Source of the DNA: Verrucomicrobiota bacterium | Lineage (GTDB): Bacteria; Verrucomicrobiota; Verrucomicrobiia; Limisphaerales; UBA1319 | Assembly: GCA_022709905.1 (NCBI GenBank) | Contig: JAKLHY010000057.1 | Location: 1 to 49,822, forward strand | Direction: 5' to 3' | DNA: 49,822 nt | Shown here: piece after piece, positions 17,132 through 26,635 of the stretch | Layout of the letters: the number at the start of each line of letters is the position of its first letter | Numbering within the stretch: position 1 is the stretch's first letter | Translations under genes and position numbers: made by a program | The notes under the pieces: generated by a model | Told to the model about the DNA's origin: nothing | The model's database searches: none | Seen by the model: the letters and a program-made list of their open reading frames with translations, nothing else

Positions 17132-17377
17132 ATGGAAGAAAACGAAAACCTCAAGGCCGAACTGGAGAAGCTGCGCGCCGAAAACCAAGCCCTGAAACGT
17201 TCTTCTGCCCGTGGACTCAGCATGAAGATCAGTGAAAAAGGCGCCCTCTCAATTTATGGGCTGGGCCGTTTTCCCGTGACGCTCTATAAGGAACAATGGG
17301 TCAAACTGCTGGATATGGCCACAGATATCCATGCCTTCATCGAAGCCAACAGCGATAAACTTAAGACGAAGTCTTAA
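17132..17377 (+). CDS. conserved small protein with N-terminal coiled coil
   Basis: 81 residues. The first 22 (ENENLKAELEKLRAENQALK) form a heptad coiled coil. The rest (SMKISEKGALSIYGLGRFPV, then TLYKEQWVKLLDM) is a compact domain I recall from many short uncharacterised proteins in cyanobacteria, planctomycetes and Verrucomicrobiota. No function is known. The gene follows cheB by 60 bp on the same strand but probably has its own promoter. Confidence 0.75.
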   Translation: MEENENLKAELEKLRAENQALKRSSARGLSMKISEKGALSIYGLGRFPVTLYKEQWVKLLDMATDIHAFIEANSDKLKTKS

Positions 17378-17494
17378 TCGCAGATCAATTTGCGCAACCT
17401 AATCCATGCAGCGGTTTAGCCGAGCGAGGCAGTCTCGAACCGGTGTGTTAGCGGGGGGCTGAAAAACGGCAGGCCAATCCGGGGCCTTCCCTCG

Positions 17495-18358
17495 TTACAC
17501 AATCATCACCTCGTTTTCCAGGCATCCAATCTCGGATCCGAGGATTCGAACTCGGTCTCCCGCCGCCAATGCGAAATCCCCGGGCGGGACAATCCCGGTT
17601 CCGGTCAAGAGCACCGCTCCAAAAGAAAACTGCTGACTGCGGCCCAAAAATTCCGCCAGCTCATGAAAGCTGCGTTTGATCCGGTCCACTGAAGTCCCGC
17701 CTTTGAAAACCAACTGGCTCGCCCGCCAAATTTCCAGTTCTATTGTCCACTGTCTTGCTTGTGATTCCACGGTCCCCAGGACAATCGCGGGACCCAAAGC
17801 ACAGGAACCGGTGTAAATCTTGGCTTGAGGCAAATAAAGCAGGTTTTCGCCCTCGATATCGCGGGCGCTCATGTCGTTGCCCAGGGTGTAACCCGTTATT
17901 TCACACCGACTATTCAGCACCAGGGCAAGCTCAGGCTCGGGAACCGTCCATCGCGAATCCCGACGGAGCCCCACCGCCCCCCCGGGTGACACCACTTTAT
18001 GCGCTAATGCCTTGAAGAACAACTCGGGTCTCTCAGCCTCATAAACCTTGCCATAAGCCGTTGCGCTGAACTCAGACTCCTCCATCCGCGCCGACCTGCT
18101 CCGCACATAAGTCACCCCCGCCGCCCATACCTCCTGCTGTTCAACCGGCGCCAATAGCTGAACCTGGTTCCTGGCCAACCGCGGTAATGAAGGTTTCAGA
18201 ACCGACCGCACAACCCCGGCCGGATCCCGATCCTCGAGCAGACTGGTCAGGGTGGAAATACCGGCAGAACTCAGATCGGCAATCCAATCATCGCCTTCGA
18301 GAATCCCAGGACGTGGCTCGCCTCCAGGCCTTGTATATCGACACAATCGCAGGTTCAT
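17495..18358 (-). CDS. FAH-family 2-keto-3-deoxy-pentonate dehydratase
   Basis: 287 residues. The fumarylacetoacetase fold is evident from WAAGVTYVRSR, VYEAERPELFFK, VPEPELALV (metal-binding Glu), GYTLGNDMSARDIEGEN, LPQAKIYTGSCALGP and the final LTGTGIVPP. The RSR, AERPELFFK and ARDIEGEN forms are those of 2-keto-3-deoxy-D-arabinonate/xylonate dehydratases rather than of fumarylacetoacetate hydrolase. The product would be 2-oxoglutarate semialdehyde. The gene starts 6 bp after the stop of the aldehyde dehydrogenase, which would oxidise that product. Assignment is by motif and context. Confidence 0.82.
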   Translation of the reverse strand: MNLRLCRYTRPGGEPRPGILEGDDWIADLSSAGISTLTSLLEDRDPAGVVRSVLKPSLPRLARNQVQLLAPVEQQEVWAAGVTYVRSRSARMEESEFSATAYGKVYEAERPELFFKALAHKVVSPGGAVGLRRDSRWTVPEPELALVLNSRCEITGYTLGNDMSARDIEGENLLYLPQAKIYTGSCALGPAIVLGTVESQARQWTIELEIWRASQLVFKGGTSVDRIKRSFHELAEFLGRSQQFSFGAVLLTGTGIVPPGDFALAAGDRVRILGSEIGCLENEVMIV

Positions 18359-18364
18359 AGGGTC

Positions 18365-19825
18365 TTATGATGCGGAGTAATCGAGATAGATTGTTTTCAA
18401 TCGCGAATAGAAATCCAGGCCCTCAGTCCCCTGTTCCCTGAACGAATCCGTGCTCGATTTCTTGACTCCTCCGAAGGGGGCCTGTAACGCAAGCCCGGTC
18501 GAGATCTGGTTGATCTTGACCACCCCAGCCTCGATCTGGTCCGCGTAGACCATGGCCTTCTTGAGATCCCGGGTTACAATCGAGGCCGATAATCCCTGCT
18601 CCACGCTGTTCGCCGCGGCTATGGCCTCGTCAAAACTATCCACCCCTTGAATGCCGACCACCGGTCCAAAGACTTCTTCGCGCGCGATCTTCATGTGCGG
18701 CTTTACTTCGCCCAGAACAGTGGGTTGCATGAAATATCCGTGCGCGCAATCCCCCTCCTGAAGACGTTGCCCTCCATAGAGCAACCGCGCCCCGTCATGG
18801 ATGGCCTGGGTCACATGCCGGAGATTGGCCTCCAACTGAGATTCGCAGACCGCGGGCCCCATTTCGGCGCCAGGCTTGAGACCGGGCCCGACCTTCCAGG
18901 TGGCGGCGCGCCGCACAAGTCTCTCGGTAAACTCGCCCAGGACAGGTCGTTCGACAATCACTCGACTCGTTGCGGTGCACGCTTGACCGGTCAATCCAAA
19001 GCCGGCCCGAACCACCAAATTCACGGCCAAATCCAAGTCAGCATCCGAAAGGACAATCGTCGGATTCTTACTGCCCATTTCCATCTGAGCTCGGGCCATG
19101 CGTCCGGCCAGTTGTTGGTAAATCTTATCGCCAACGGGATAAGACCCGGTAAACGAGAGGGCAACGACAGACGGGTGGCTGGCCAGTTCAGTTCCCACCG
19201 TGCTCCCCTCCCCAATCACCACGTTCAGAACGCCCGCCGGCAGGCCCGCTTCCTGCAAAGCCCGCGCCACTTCCAGCGCCGGTCCCGGCGCCATGGATGC
19301 CGGCTTGATCACCACCGCATTTCCGCAAAGCAGCGCAGGCGCCAGTTTCCAGGCAGGAATGGCTATCGGAAAATTCCAAGGGGTGATCATGGCCACAACC
19401 CCCAACGGCTGCCGCACCGTGTAGAGCAGGTTGTTGGGGGCGTCATGCGGAATGGTTCGACCACCTAAAACGTAGCTGATCCCCCCATAGAATCGAAAGA
19501 TATCGACCGCCCGCTGCACCTCTCCAAGACTCTCGCCCAGCGTCTTTCCCTCCTCGCGCGTCAGCGCCTCAGCCAACCGATCCTTGCGACCCTCCAAAAT
19601 CTGAGACGCCTTGCTCAGGATCCGCCCCCTCGCCACCGGCGTCATCGCCGCCCACGCCCCCTGACTTTGCACCGCCGCCTCGATCGCCCGCGATGCGTCC
19701 TCCCGCCCGCTGACCGGATACTCGGCCACAACCTCGCGGGTATCGGCTGGATTCCGAACCGTAAACGTCGCTTCCCCATGCGCGGGCACCCACTTTCCAT
19801 TGATGAAATTGTTGTTCTTGTCCAT
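18365..19825 (-). CDS. aldehyde dehydrogenase, probably 2-oxoglutarate semialdehyde dehydrogenase
   Basis: 486 residues from ATG 19825; a TTG two codons upstream is less likely. NAD(P)-dependent. Visible are FINGKWVPA at the start, ITPWNFPIAIPAWKLAPAL, the nucleotide loop FTGSYPVG, catalytic Glu in EMGSKNP, catalytic Cys in TGQACTATSR, and EEVFGPVVGI. The ALDH superfamily is certain. The specific substrate rests on being the first gene of an operon with the keto-deoxy-pentonate dehydratase. Together they give the last two steps from pentonate to 2-oxoglutarate (Weimberg route). The sugar dehydrogenase and pentonate dehydratase are not in the window. Confidence 0.9.
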   Translation of the reverse strand: MDKNNNFINGKWVPAHGEATFTVRNPADTREVVAEYPVSGREDASRAIEAAVQSQGAWAAMTPVARGRILSKASQILEGRKDRLAEALTREEGKTLGESLGEVQRAVDIFRFYGGISYVLGGRTIPHDAPNNLLYTVRQPLGVVAMITPWNFPIAIPAWKLAPALLCGNAVVIKPASMAPGPALEVARALQEAGLPAGVLNVVIGEGSTVGTELASHPSVVALSFTGSYPVGDKIYQQLAGRMARAQMEMGSKNPTIVLSDADLDLAVNLVVRAGFGLTGQACTATSRVIVERPVLGEFTERLVRRAATWKVGPGLKPGAEMGPAVCESQLEANLRHVTQAIHDGARLLYGGQRLQEGDCAHGYFMQPTVLGEVKPHMKIAREEVFGPVVGIQGVDSFDEAIAAANSVEQGLSASIVTRDLKKAMVYADQIEAGVVKINQISTGLALQAPFGGVKKSSTDSFREQGTEGLDFYSRLKTIYLDYSAS

Positions 19826-20003
19826 ATGCAAACCACAATACCCGCGTGCCGCAAACCAACCAGCTTTTTTGGCAGGCCGCCCTGTGTAAGAGTCAAATTA
19901 AGAGTCAAATCTTTGACCGGAAGCTTTCCTGGAACGTCGCTTGCAAAAATGGACCGCCTGCCGCAATTTATCCCGGTGTAGAGGGTTTCAGAACTGATTC
20001 ACC

Positions 20004-21218
20004 ATGAAATACATCATTATCTTGGGAGACGGTATGGCGGACTATCCGGTCGCCCGCCTGGGGCATCGCACTCCCCTGCAGGCTGCAAACAAACCGAATA
20101 TGGACCGACTGGCCCGCGAGGGGAACTGCGGCCTGCTCCGCACCATCGAGGACGATATCCCCACCGGAAGCGAAGCGGCCAACCTGTCCGTCCTGGGATA
20201 CAATCCCCGCGAAGTTCTCCAGGGTCGCGGTGTCCTGGAAGCGGCCAGCATGGATGTCGACATTGCCGATGACGAAATCGGCATGCGGTGCAATCTCATT
20301 TGTCTGTTCGAGGACGGCCGAATCAAGAACCACTCAGCAGGCCACATCAGCTCGGAGGAATCCGCCGAGATTCTCCATACAGTGCAGCAGGAACTCGGAT
20401 CCGAATCCCGCCGCTTTTACTGTGGGGTCAGCTATCGTCATCTGTTCGTGGCCAAAGACCTCGATCCCCGATTGATTTGCTCTCCCCCGCACGATTTTCC
20501 GGGCAAACCCGCCGAGGACCTCCTCATTAAGCCCCAGGTGCCTGCCGCGGGTTCTACCGCCCAAATCCTCAACGAGATGACCCGCAAATCATGGCAGATC
20601 CTCAAAGACCACCCCGTCAACCAACGTCGCCGGGCTGCGGGAAAAGACCCCGGCAACTCGATCTGGCTCTGGTCGCCCGGCCGCCGTCCCAAAATGTGGA
20701 CCTATCCGGAGCGATTCGGCGTGACCGGCGCTGTCATCTCAGCCGTCGATCTCATCCGCGGCATCGGCAAATATGCCGGACTCCAACCCCTCCGTGTCCC
20801 CGGCGCCACCGGCCTCTATAATACAAACTACGAAGGAAAAGCCGACGCCTGCCTCGACGCCCTCCAACACCACGACTTTTGCTATGTGCACGTCGAGGCT
20901 CCCGACGAAGCCGGCCATGACGGAGACGTCGATCTCAAAATCCGAACCATCGAGGACTTGGATCGCCGACTCATCGGACGGATTCTGGAAGGATTGGAGA
21001 AAAGCCACACCGAGGCCGTCATCGCCGTCCTGCCGGATCATCCCACCCCTGTGGAATCCCGCATCCACGTGCGCGACGCGGTGCCCTTTGTCATTCGGCG
21101 CCCCGGGTGCGCCCCGGACAACGTCCAATCCTACGACGAACAAAGCTGTTCACAGGGCAGCTATGGACTGCTCCACGGCGATCAATTTATCCGCGCTCTC
21201 TTTCACAAGCCTTCATAG
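20004..21218 (+). CDS. archaeal-type cofactor-independent phosphoglycerate mutase (ApgM family)
   Basis: 404 residues. The alkaline-phosphatase-like core shows ILGDGMADYP (metal-binding Asp), PTGSEAANLSVLGYNP (the Ser/Thr nucleophile region), HVEAPDEAGHDGDVD and LPDHPTPVESRIH. This is the ApgM branch, distinct from GpmI. It could catalyse the 3-PG to 2-PG step of glycolysis. Members of this family have also been proposed as alternative homoserine kinases in bacteria without ThrB. Two direct copies of AAGAGTCAAAT lie in the 170 bp upstream (about 19889-19910) and might be an operator. Its 3' end overlaps the convergent gene by 16 bp. Confidence 0.88.
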   Translation: MKYIIILGDGMADYPVARLGHRTPLQAANKPNMDRLAREGNCGLLRTIEDDIPTGSEAANLSVLGYNPREVLQGRGVLEAASMDVDIADDEIGMRCNLICLFEDGRIKNHSAGHISSEESAEILHTVQQELGSESRRFYCGVSYRHLFVAKDLDPRLICSPPHDFPGKPAEDLLIKPQVPAAGSTAQILNEMTRKSWQILKDHPVNQRRRAAGKDPGNSIWLWSPGRRPKMWTYPERFGVTGAVISAVDLIRGIGKYAGLQPLRVPGATGLYNTNYEGKADACLDALQHHDFCYVHVEAPDEAGHDGDVDLKIRTIEDLDRRLIGRILEGLEKSHTEAVIAVLPDHPTPVESRIHVRDAVPFVIRRPGCAPDNVQSYDEQSCSQGSYGLLHGDQFIRALFHKPS

Positions 21219-22990
21219 CGGTAACGAAAACGCCCCTCCGGAGCCACATCGCCGCTCACGTAAAAATCCATAATGTCTCCGGGACGCCGCAGGTTGTCGG
21301 CCCACTGGAAATCCAACGAAATCCTGGATCCTCGGTTGGACAAGCCCAGGGCTCGGCACGGAATGGCCAAATGCAGATCGCGCCCTTCCACCCGCATGGA
21401 CACCGTTTTCACCGCCTTCCACTGCCAGCCGTTGACATGGCGTTCAAGCCAGGTTGTCTTGCCCTTTTCCAGGGTCCGGTTCACCACAAAGTCAAATCCT
21501 TCCCATCCCGTGCTCGGATCCTGATCGGCATCCAGAAACAGCCACATCCAACCGGGATCTGTCGGTGAGCTGAGGGGTTCGCGAGTTCGAACGTGGAAAT
21601 AGACATTCGAACGATCATGCGTGACCTGGGTGAACACAATGTCGTTGCGGCCGCTCCGATTGGTGTAATGCCGTCCGGCGACTCCATTGAAGTCGCGCGG
21701 TGTGGTTTCACCGATGTGGTCTTCGAACTTGGGCGTGACCTCATCCCATTGTTCGAATCCGCGCTGGATCCGGATGGTTTTCGGGGGGGAACTGTTGGGC
21801 AATGGCGGAGCGCCCTTGTAACGCCTCACGTTGCTCACCAATTGCCAGTAATAATTATCGCGATGCCCGACTGCCGCAGGCTCGATGTCACGGCTGTACT
21901 CCTGGTTGAACTGGTCGACAAAGACCAGCGGACCATCCGGTTTGCCCCAGCGTCCCGCAATCCATTCGTTCCAGCCGGTTACCATCACAAAAGGCGGCTC
22001 CAACTCGAAGGCGCGTTGCCATTGTTCCTCGAAATTGTAACCGTGGTTAACCGCCTCAGGTCCGGATTCCACTCGGTTCTGATGGAAACTCCGGCCTCGC
22101 GCCTCTCCCGAGCTCATGTTGGTCACCTTGCCGTCGCTCTGACGGAGATTCTGGGCCACCGAAACGGTCAACTGCTCTGGTTTCGAGGGATCATCGGTGT
22201 AACCATACGGCTGAGGATAGGTCGCCTCCCAATGCCAGGCGTAAGGGGTGTTGACCAATTCGAACGGCCAATGAGCCCGTCGCAAGGTGAAAAATGCCTT
22301 TAATTCAGCGCTGGCCTGGGCGGGATCACAGATCATCAAAGGTTTCCCCTGCCATTGGAACCATAGCTCGCGAAAACGGCCAGGACGGTATAGATCTTCG
22401 TAGATGCGCTGAGCAGTCTTGCCCGCGTCCGTATTGACCATGAACGCAATCTGCGGCGTCCGCCCTCCCTCGCGTCGCACTTCCGAAAAGACAGAACAAA
22501 GCGCCTGGTAAACGTCGGCATACGTCTCCGCATTGGTCGTGTCAAAAATCAAAGTATCAATTCCCGCATCGGCCAGCAATTGGGCATGCCGCCGGAGCAC
22601 CCATGGATCCCGGCTGTGATAATAGCCAAAGAGGGGTTCCCCCCAGTAATGATACATCCCAATCGGCCCCCACAGAGGTGATTTCGGCTTGTTCAACGCC
22701 TCGGGATCCGCCTCGAGAATGCGCGCAATATCATAGGGACCATCCCAATGCGGGCTTTTCCCTTGGTGGGCGCTGTGCCACAAAAAGTAAAACATGCCGA
22801 CAAAACGATCCGGCTTCAGCGCCCCCGCTTCTGCAGGGGTCGGGATCGCTCGTCCGAGGGCATCGACGGCCGTCCATGGCACCCCAGGATTCACTCCCTG
22901 TCCCAGGCTCTGCAGGCAAAACCCAACCCCCACCAACACCCCCCAGCGCATCACCATCCGCCTAACCCACACAAACCAAGACATCATCAT
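21203..22990 (-). CDS. secreted GH71/GH99-like protein with C-terminal CBM9-like domain
   Basis: 595 residues with a signal peptide (hydrophobic residues about 14-30). The start is one of three adjacent ATG codons. Residues about 60-400 resemble the GH71/GH99-type (beta/alpha)8 fold: RFVGMFYFLWHSAHQGK, GPIGMYHYWGEPLFGYY, ADAGIDTLIFDTTNAE, PFVMVTGWNEWIAGRW. Residues about 440-595 resemble a CBM9-like beta-sandwich (FTQVTHDRSNVYFHVRTREP, LFLDADQDPSTGWEGFDF). The likely role is cleavage or recognition of an external polysaccharide. Catalytic residues cannot be assigned. It converges with, and slightly overlaps, the ApgM gene. Confidence 0.72.
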   Translation of the reverse strand: MMMSWFVWVRRMVMRWGVLVGVGFCLQSLGQGVNPGVPWTAVDALGRAIPTPAEAGALKPDRFVGMFYFLWHSAHQGKSPHWDGPYDIARILEADPEALNKPKSPLWGPIGMYHYWGEPLFGYYHSRDPWVLRRHAQLLADAGIDTLIFDTTNAETYADVYQALCSVFSEVRREGGRTPQIAFMVNTDAGKTAQRIYEDLYRPGRFRELWFQWQGKPLMICDPAQASAELKAFFTLRRAHWPFELVNTPYAWHWEATYPQPYGYTDDPSKPEQLTVSVAQNLRQSDGKVTNMSSGEARGRSFHQNRVESGPEAVNHGYNFEEQWQRAFELEPPFVMVTGWNEWIAGRWGKPDGPLVFVDQFNQEYSRDIEPAAVGHRDNYYWQLVSNVRRYKGAPPLPNSSPPKTIRIQRGFEQWDEVTPKFEDHIGETTPRDFNGVAGRHYTNRSGRNDIVFTQVTHDRSNVYFHVRTREPLSSPTDPGWMWLFLDADQDPSTGWEGFDFVVNRTLEKGKTTWLERHVNGWQWKAVKTVSMRVEGRDLHLAIPCRALGLSNRGSRISLDFQWADNLRRPGDIMDFYVSGDVAPEGRFRYRYEGL

Positions 22991-23418
22991 AAGTCTGCTG
23001 CTGGCTTTGTTTTCGGTTCATTCTGCCGCAAGCCGTCTCAAGGTAAAGCCTCATTTCCCTGGAACTCGTCAAGACGTATCGGTCCCAGATTGCCGATGGG
23101 TTGTCCTCCCCCCCAATCCGCACGCTGGAGACTCCCCCCAATAGCATCTAATCGGATTAGCCTAATCATTTTCGTGCCCCTGCTCTACTCGATGGTTAAA
23201 TTTTTTACGCGGTTTTCGGATCGAAAGACCTTCTTGCATTGCGGCGCGATGTCCTTATCTTATGGTATAACTTAGATTCTGTGTTTCAAAAGGATCTCAG
23301 GATGCCACCATGAGTATTCACGAAAATTCCGCCGGCCGTCATCCTTTCCGGAGTCATCAGGCCGTTCAGGGTTGAGCCTGTCGCACATTGAGCCCAAGTC
23401 ATTGATCTAATCCGCCTT
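22991..23418. other. 428-bp divergent intergenic region
   Basis: It lies between the minus-strand GH-like gene and the plus-strand small secreted protein, so it should hold both promoters. An AT-rich stretch at 23257-23275 includes TATGGTATAAC, a plausible extended -10 for the plus strand, but I see no matching -35. CTAATCGGATTAGCCTAATC near 23147-23166 contains the small palindrome TAATCGGATTA. No RNA or gene is recognised. Confidence 0.4.
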
Positions 23419-23913
23419 ATGAAAACCAAATTATTTTTTGCCTTTTTCCTCTTGCTGTTCAGCGCGCTTTTGCTTCTGTTGCGCGGGCAGTCTTCATCAA
23501 ATGCCACCGGGTCTTCTGCAGAAAAAAAAGGAGGAAACGCTCCGTTTTCCTTTGCCTGCGGCGTCGATCCTTCGACCTGGAAAATCATTGGCCCCGAATC
23601 AGAAAGCGAATGGATCGATCTGCTGAATTCCAACGATCAACTGGAACAAAGACGCAAATCGGCATTGATGCTGCTCAGCCCCCGGGAATACGCCCGCCTG
23701 TTTCCGAAATCCTCCCGGGAACTCGACGACGAAACATTGGCGGTCACGTGTCTGATAGCCCCCAGATCGCTGGAGGAAGTCATGAATGACTGGACAACCG
23801 AGGAACTCGCGAAACACACGGTCGAAATGGGCATGATGCATCATCACTCGGAAGACGCCTCTCTACCGGTTCTCCTGCCAAACCCCTTAATCATGTCGTC
23901 AAAAGCGCCGTAG
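23419..23913 (+). CDS. hypothetical membrane-anchored or secreted protein
   Basis: 164 residues. The N-terminus (MKTKLFFAFFLLLFSALLLL) is a strong signal or anchor, followed by a Ser/Asn-rich linker. The rest contains one Cys in FACGVDP and one in VTCLIAP, and a His-rich stretch MGMMHHHSED near the C-terminus that might bind metal. I do not recognise the family. It stands 46 bp before the large secreted protein on the same strand and may be transcribed with it. Confidence 0.6.
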   Translation: MKTKLFFAFFLLLFSALLLLLRGQSSSNATGSSAEKKGGNAPFSFACGVDPSTWKIIGPESESEWIDLLNSNDQLEQRRKSALMLLSPREYARLFPKSSRELDDETLAVTCLIAPRSLEEVMNDWTTEELAKHTVEMGMMHHHSEDASLPVLLPNPLIMSSKAP

Positions 23914-23959
23914 GTTATCACCGGACCTTTGTTTCACCCTCAGCCCAGCTGCAATATCT

Positions 23960-26623
23960 ATGAAACTGTTTCTGATGTTCTCTTTTCGAGCGGTTTCAAT
24001 TGTCCTAATCGCCATCGGGATCGCGACAGTCTGCGCCCAGGATTTTACGGGGGATGGCAGGCCCGATCTTCTTTGGAGACGGCTCAACGAAAATGGTCTT
24101 TGGCTTTGGCAAATGAACGGCACGGCGATTGCCGCCGGTTATCAGCTCCAAGGGACTTCCGGTCAAGATCCCTGGAAAATTGCCGGCATGGCCGATTTCG
24201 GTTCTTTTTCGAACGGATCGCCCATCAAGACTCCGGATGGAAAAACGGATATCCTTTGGACGCGAGAGAATGCCGATTCGAACGGCAATCGTTATGTTGC
24301 CATTTGGTTTATGAACAATGGCAGCTTTCTCGGCGCAACCTATGTATCCGTGGTTGCGAACAATGGCTGGGTCCCGGTGGGAGCAGGCGACTTTGGCGGT
24401 ATCAGTGCCAGTGGCCGGCCCACGTCGATCCCGGACGGCAAGCCGGATATTGTCTTGGAACGTGAGAACAGCCGCGAGAAAGGTCTTTGGCTCATGGACG
24501 GCTGGATATTCAAGACAGGGATTCAAACGGATACAACGACACCGGCATGGACAATCGGCGCGGTGGGTGATTTCGGCAGTTCGGTCAGTAATCCCAAGCC
24601 GGACGGAAAACCCGACCTGGTTTATGTGGATTACTCGACCGGCCAAATGGCCATTCAATTCATGAACGGCCTCACGCGATCCTCGAGCGCAGTCATCTGG
24701 CATCCCTATCTCAAGTCTTACTTTTTCATCCAGGACCTGGATTTCAAAATCGCAGGCACTGGACAGTATTCCACCACATCATCCGAGTACCTGGACATTC
24801 TGGTGCGGCACCAGACCGACGGTCGCATCTACGTGTGGCAGATGCGTGGTGCCTCTTTTCAAGCCGAATATCCGCTGAGCCCGCAACTGTATGACACGGA
24901 TTACCGAATGAACACCCAGCCCCTGCCCGACAGCCGGTGGCGGATTAATCAATACTCGAATCCCATGCTCTCTTTTGTCGCAAGCCGTTCGCCTAACAGC
25001 ATCCAAGTCAACATCCTGGATCATCCGCTTCCGCCACCATCGACTTTCACGATATCCAGGCGAACGGCCGGTTCAGGATCCTACAGTCTCCTTGTCTCGG
25101 GGTTGACCTCATCGACATACACGGATTACACGGTTGCACCCAGCAATACGTACGAATACCAGGTATCGGCCACCGGCATTGGCTCCCTGGGAACTTTCAC
25201 CGCCAAGGCTTCCCTGGATCTCCCGGAAGCGCACAGCCGGGGTCGAGTGTTTGTTATCCTTGAACAAGGGCTCGCTCCCCTGCTGGGATCCGCGCTCGAT
25301 ACCTTTATCAGAGATCTTGCGGGCGATGGGTATACGGTCCTGACCAAGACGGATGCGCCACGCCACAGAGATTCCCCCCCCGCGTGGGATCCTCAAAACG
25401 GCACGGACACGGTCCTTTTAAAAAACCTGATTTCAACAAAATACTTGGAGCGCGCATCGCTTAGCGCGGTCATATTATTGGGACACGTGACCATTCCCTA
25501 TTCAGGAAGGGTGGGATCCGACGGGCATTCGGACCATTACGAGGCTTGGGCCTCCGATGCCTTTTACGGCGACGTAGTCGGACCGGCTTGGGGACAAAAC
25601 ACCGCGAACCAGTTTACTGTGGATTACCTGCCCTCCGCTCTGGAAATCCCTGTCGGCAGGATTGATTTTGCCAACCTGCCCGCCTTTGGCGCCTATCGGA
25701 GCGCAACGATTTCCCAACAGGAAGCTTCCCTGGTGCGCCAGTATCTCGATAAAAACCACAAATATCGCCATGTTTTGGCGCCATATCCCCTGGCTGACAG
25801 GGCGATTTTCAGGCCATATGTCAACACCCACAACGCCCTGATCAATGCGAAGAGCAACTCGGTTGCTTTCTTCAACACTTGGCCGGACTGCCTGAAGGTC
25901 GGTGATCCGTTCAGGAACAGCTTTTCCTATCGCTTAAGTCCATACTCCTGCCTGTTGGGTCTAGCGGATGGCCATGCCACGGATGCGTCAATTTACGGCA
26001 ACTCCGCTGAACTCAATTATACATCGCAGATGATCGCTCAGAACAGCGAGCCGCCAGTCGGCTTTTGGATTATTCACGGCTCCTATTTCGCCGATTTTAA
26101 CCATGCCGACAACAATCTTGCGCGTTCCATTCTGGCCAAGCCGTCATACAGTCTCATCGTAATCCCCAATTCACGATCCTTTAACGATCCCATCAACAGG
26201 CTGCAAGGCATGGCGCATGGTAACAGCATCGGTTCCGCCTTTGTTTCCTCGATCAATTACGACATGGAAAACTCGAGCCTGTTCACCTGGCACAGATGGT
26301 TGAACATTCAAGGCGATCCCACTTTGCGTCTGCATCCCATCAGCCCCCCGATCGTCACCACGTCTTCAAAAACAGGATCAACGATAACCCTCAACTGGCA
26401 GCCCGGCGAATCCGGATCTCAGTATCACGTATACCGGGCCGCTGCTCTCACGGGACCCTATGAATGGCTAACCAAGGCGGGCGCGCTATCAAGCACCTCC
26501 TGGACAACAAAAGGCAGCAGCGCAAATAAACCCTATTACATGGTCCGCGGCGTCAAGAGAACCACAACCGGATGCGGATCCTTTTTGAATCTGAGTCAAG
26601 GTTCGATTATTTACATTCCCTAG
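23960..26623 (+). CDS. large secreted protein: FG-GAP-like propeller, fibronectin III, C25/gingipain-like domain
   Basis: 887 residues with a signal peptide (about 1-24). Residues 25-320 hold FG-GAP/VCBS-like blades (DFTGDGRPDLLWRRLNENG, TPDGKTDILWTRENADSN, IPDGKPDIVLERENS, KPDGKPDLVYVDYS). A fibronectin-III-like segment follows at about 340-425. Residues about 430-790 resemble the peptidase C25 fold: GRVFVILEQ, ILLGHVTIPYSG, GHSDHYEAWASDAFYGD, PVGRIDF, then FWIIHGSYFADFN. In gingipains the last site carries the catalytic Cys; here it reads HGSYFADFN with no Cys. The domain may therefore be inactive or use another nucleophile. A second fibronectin-like repeat ends the protein. It is paired with a PEP-CTERM gene 12 bp downstream. 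Confidence 0.75.
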   Translation: MKLFLMFSFRAVSIVLIAIGIATVCAQDFTGDGRPDLLWRRLNENGLWLWQMNGTAIAAGYQLQGTSGQDPWKIAGMADFGSFSNGSPIKTPDGKTDILWTRENADSNGNRYVAIWFMNNGSFLGATYVSVVANNGWVPVGAGDFGGISASGRPTSIPDGKPDIVLERENSREKGLWLMDGWIFKTGIQTDTTTPAWTIGAVGDFGSSVSNPKPDGKPDLVYVDYSTGQMAIQFMNGLTRSSSAVIWHPYLKSYFFIQDLDFKIAGTGQYSTTSSEYLDILVRHQTDGRIYVWQMRGASFQAEYPLSPQLYDTDYRMNTQPLPDSRWRINQYSNPMLSFVASRSPNSIQVNILDHPLPPPSTFTISRRTAGSGSYSLLVSGLTSSTYTDYTVAPSNTYEYQVSATGIGSLGTFTAKASLDLPEAHSRGRVFVILEQGLAPLLGSALDTFIRDLAGDGYTVLTKTDAPRHRDSPPAWDPQNGTDTVLLKNLISTKYLERASLSAVILLGHVTIPYSGRVGSDGHSDHYEAWASDAFYGDVVGPAWGQNTANQFTVDYLPSALEIPVGRIDFANLPAFGAYRSATISQQEASLVRQYLDKNHKYRHVLAPYPLADRAIFRPYVNTHNALINAKSNSVAFFNTWPDCLKVGDPFRNSFSYRLSPYSCLLGLADGHATDASIYGNSAELNYTSQMIAQNSEPPVGFWIIHGSYFADFNHADNNLARSILAKPSYSLIVIPNSRSFNDPINRLQGMAHGNSIGSAFVSSINYDMENSSLFTWHRWLNIQGDPTLRLHPISPPIVTTSSKTGSTITLNWQPGESGSQYHVYRAAALTGPYEWLTKAGALSSTSWTTKGSSANKPYYMVRGVKRTTTGCGSFLNLSQGSIIYIP

Positions 26624-26635
26624 ATGATCTGAGTT

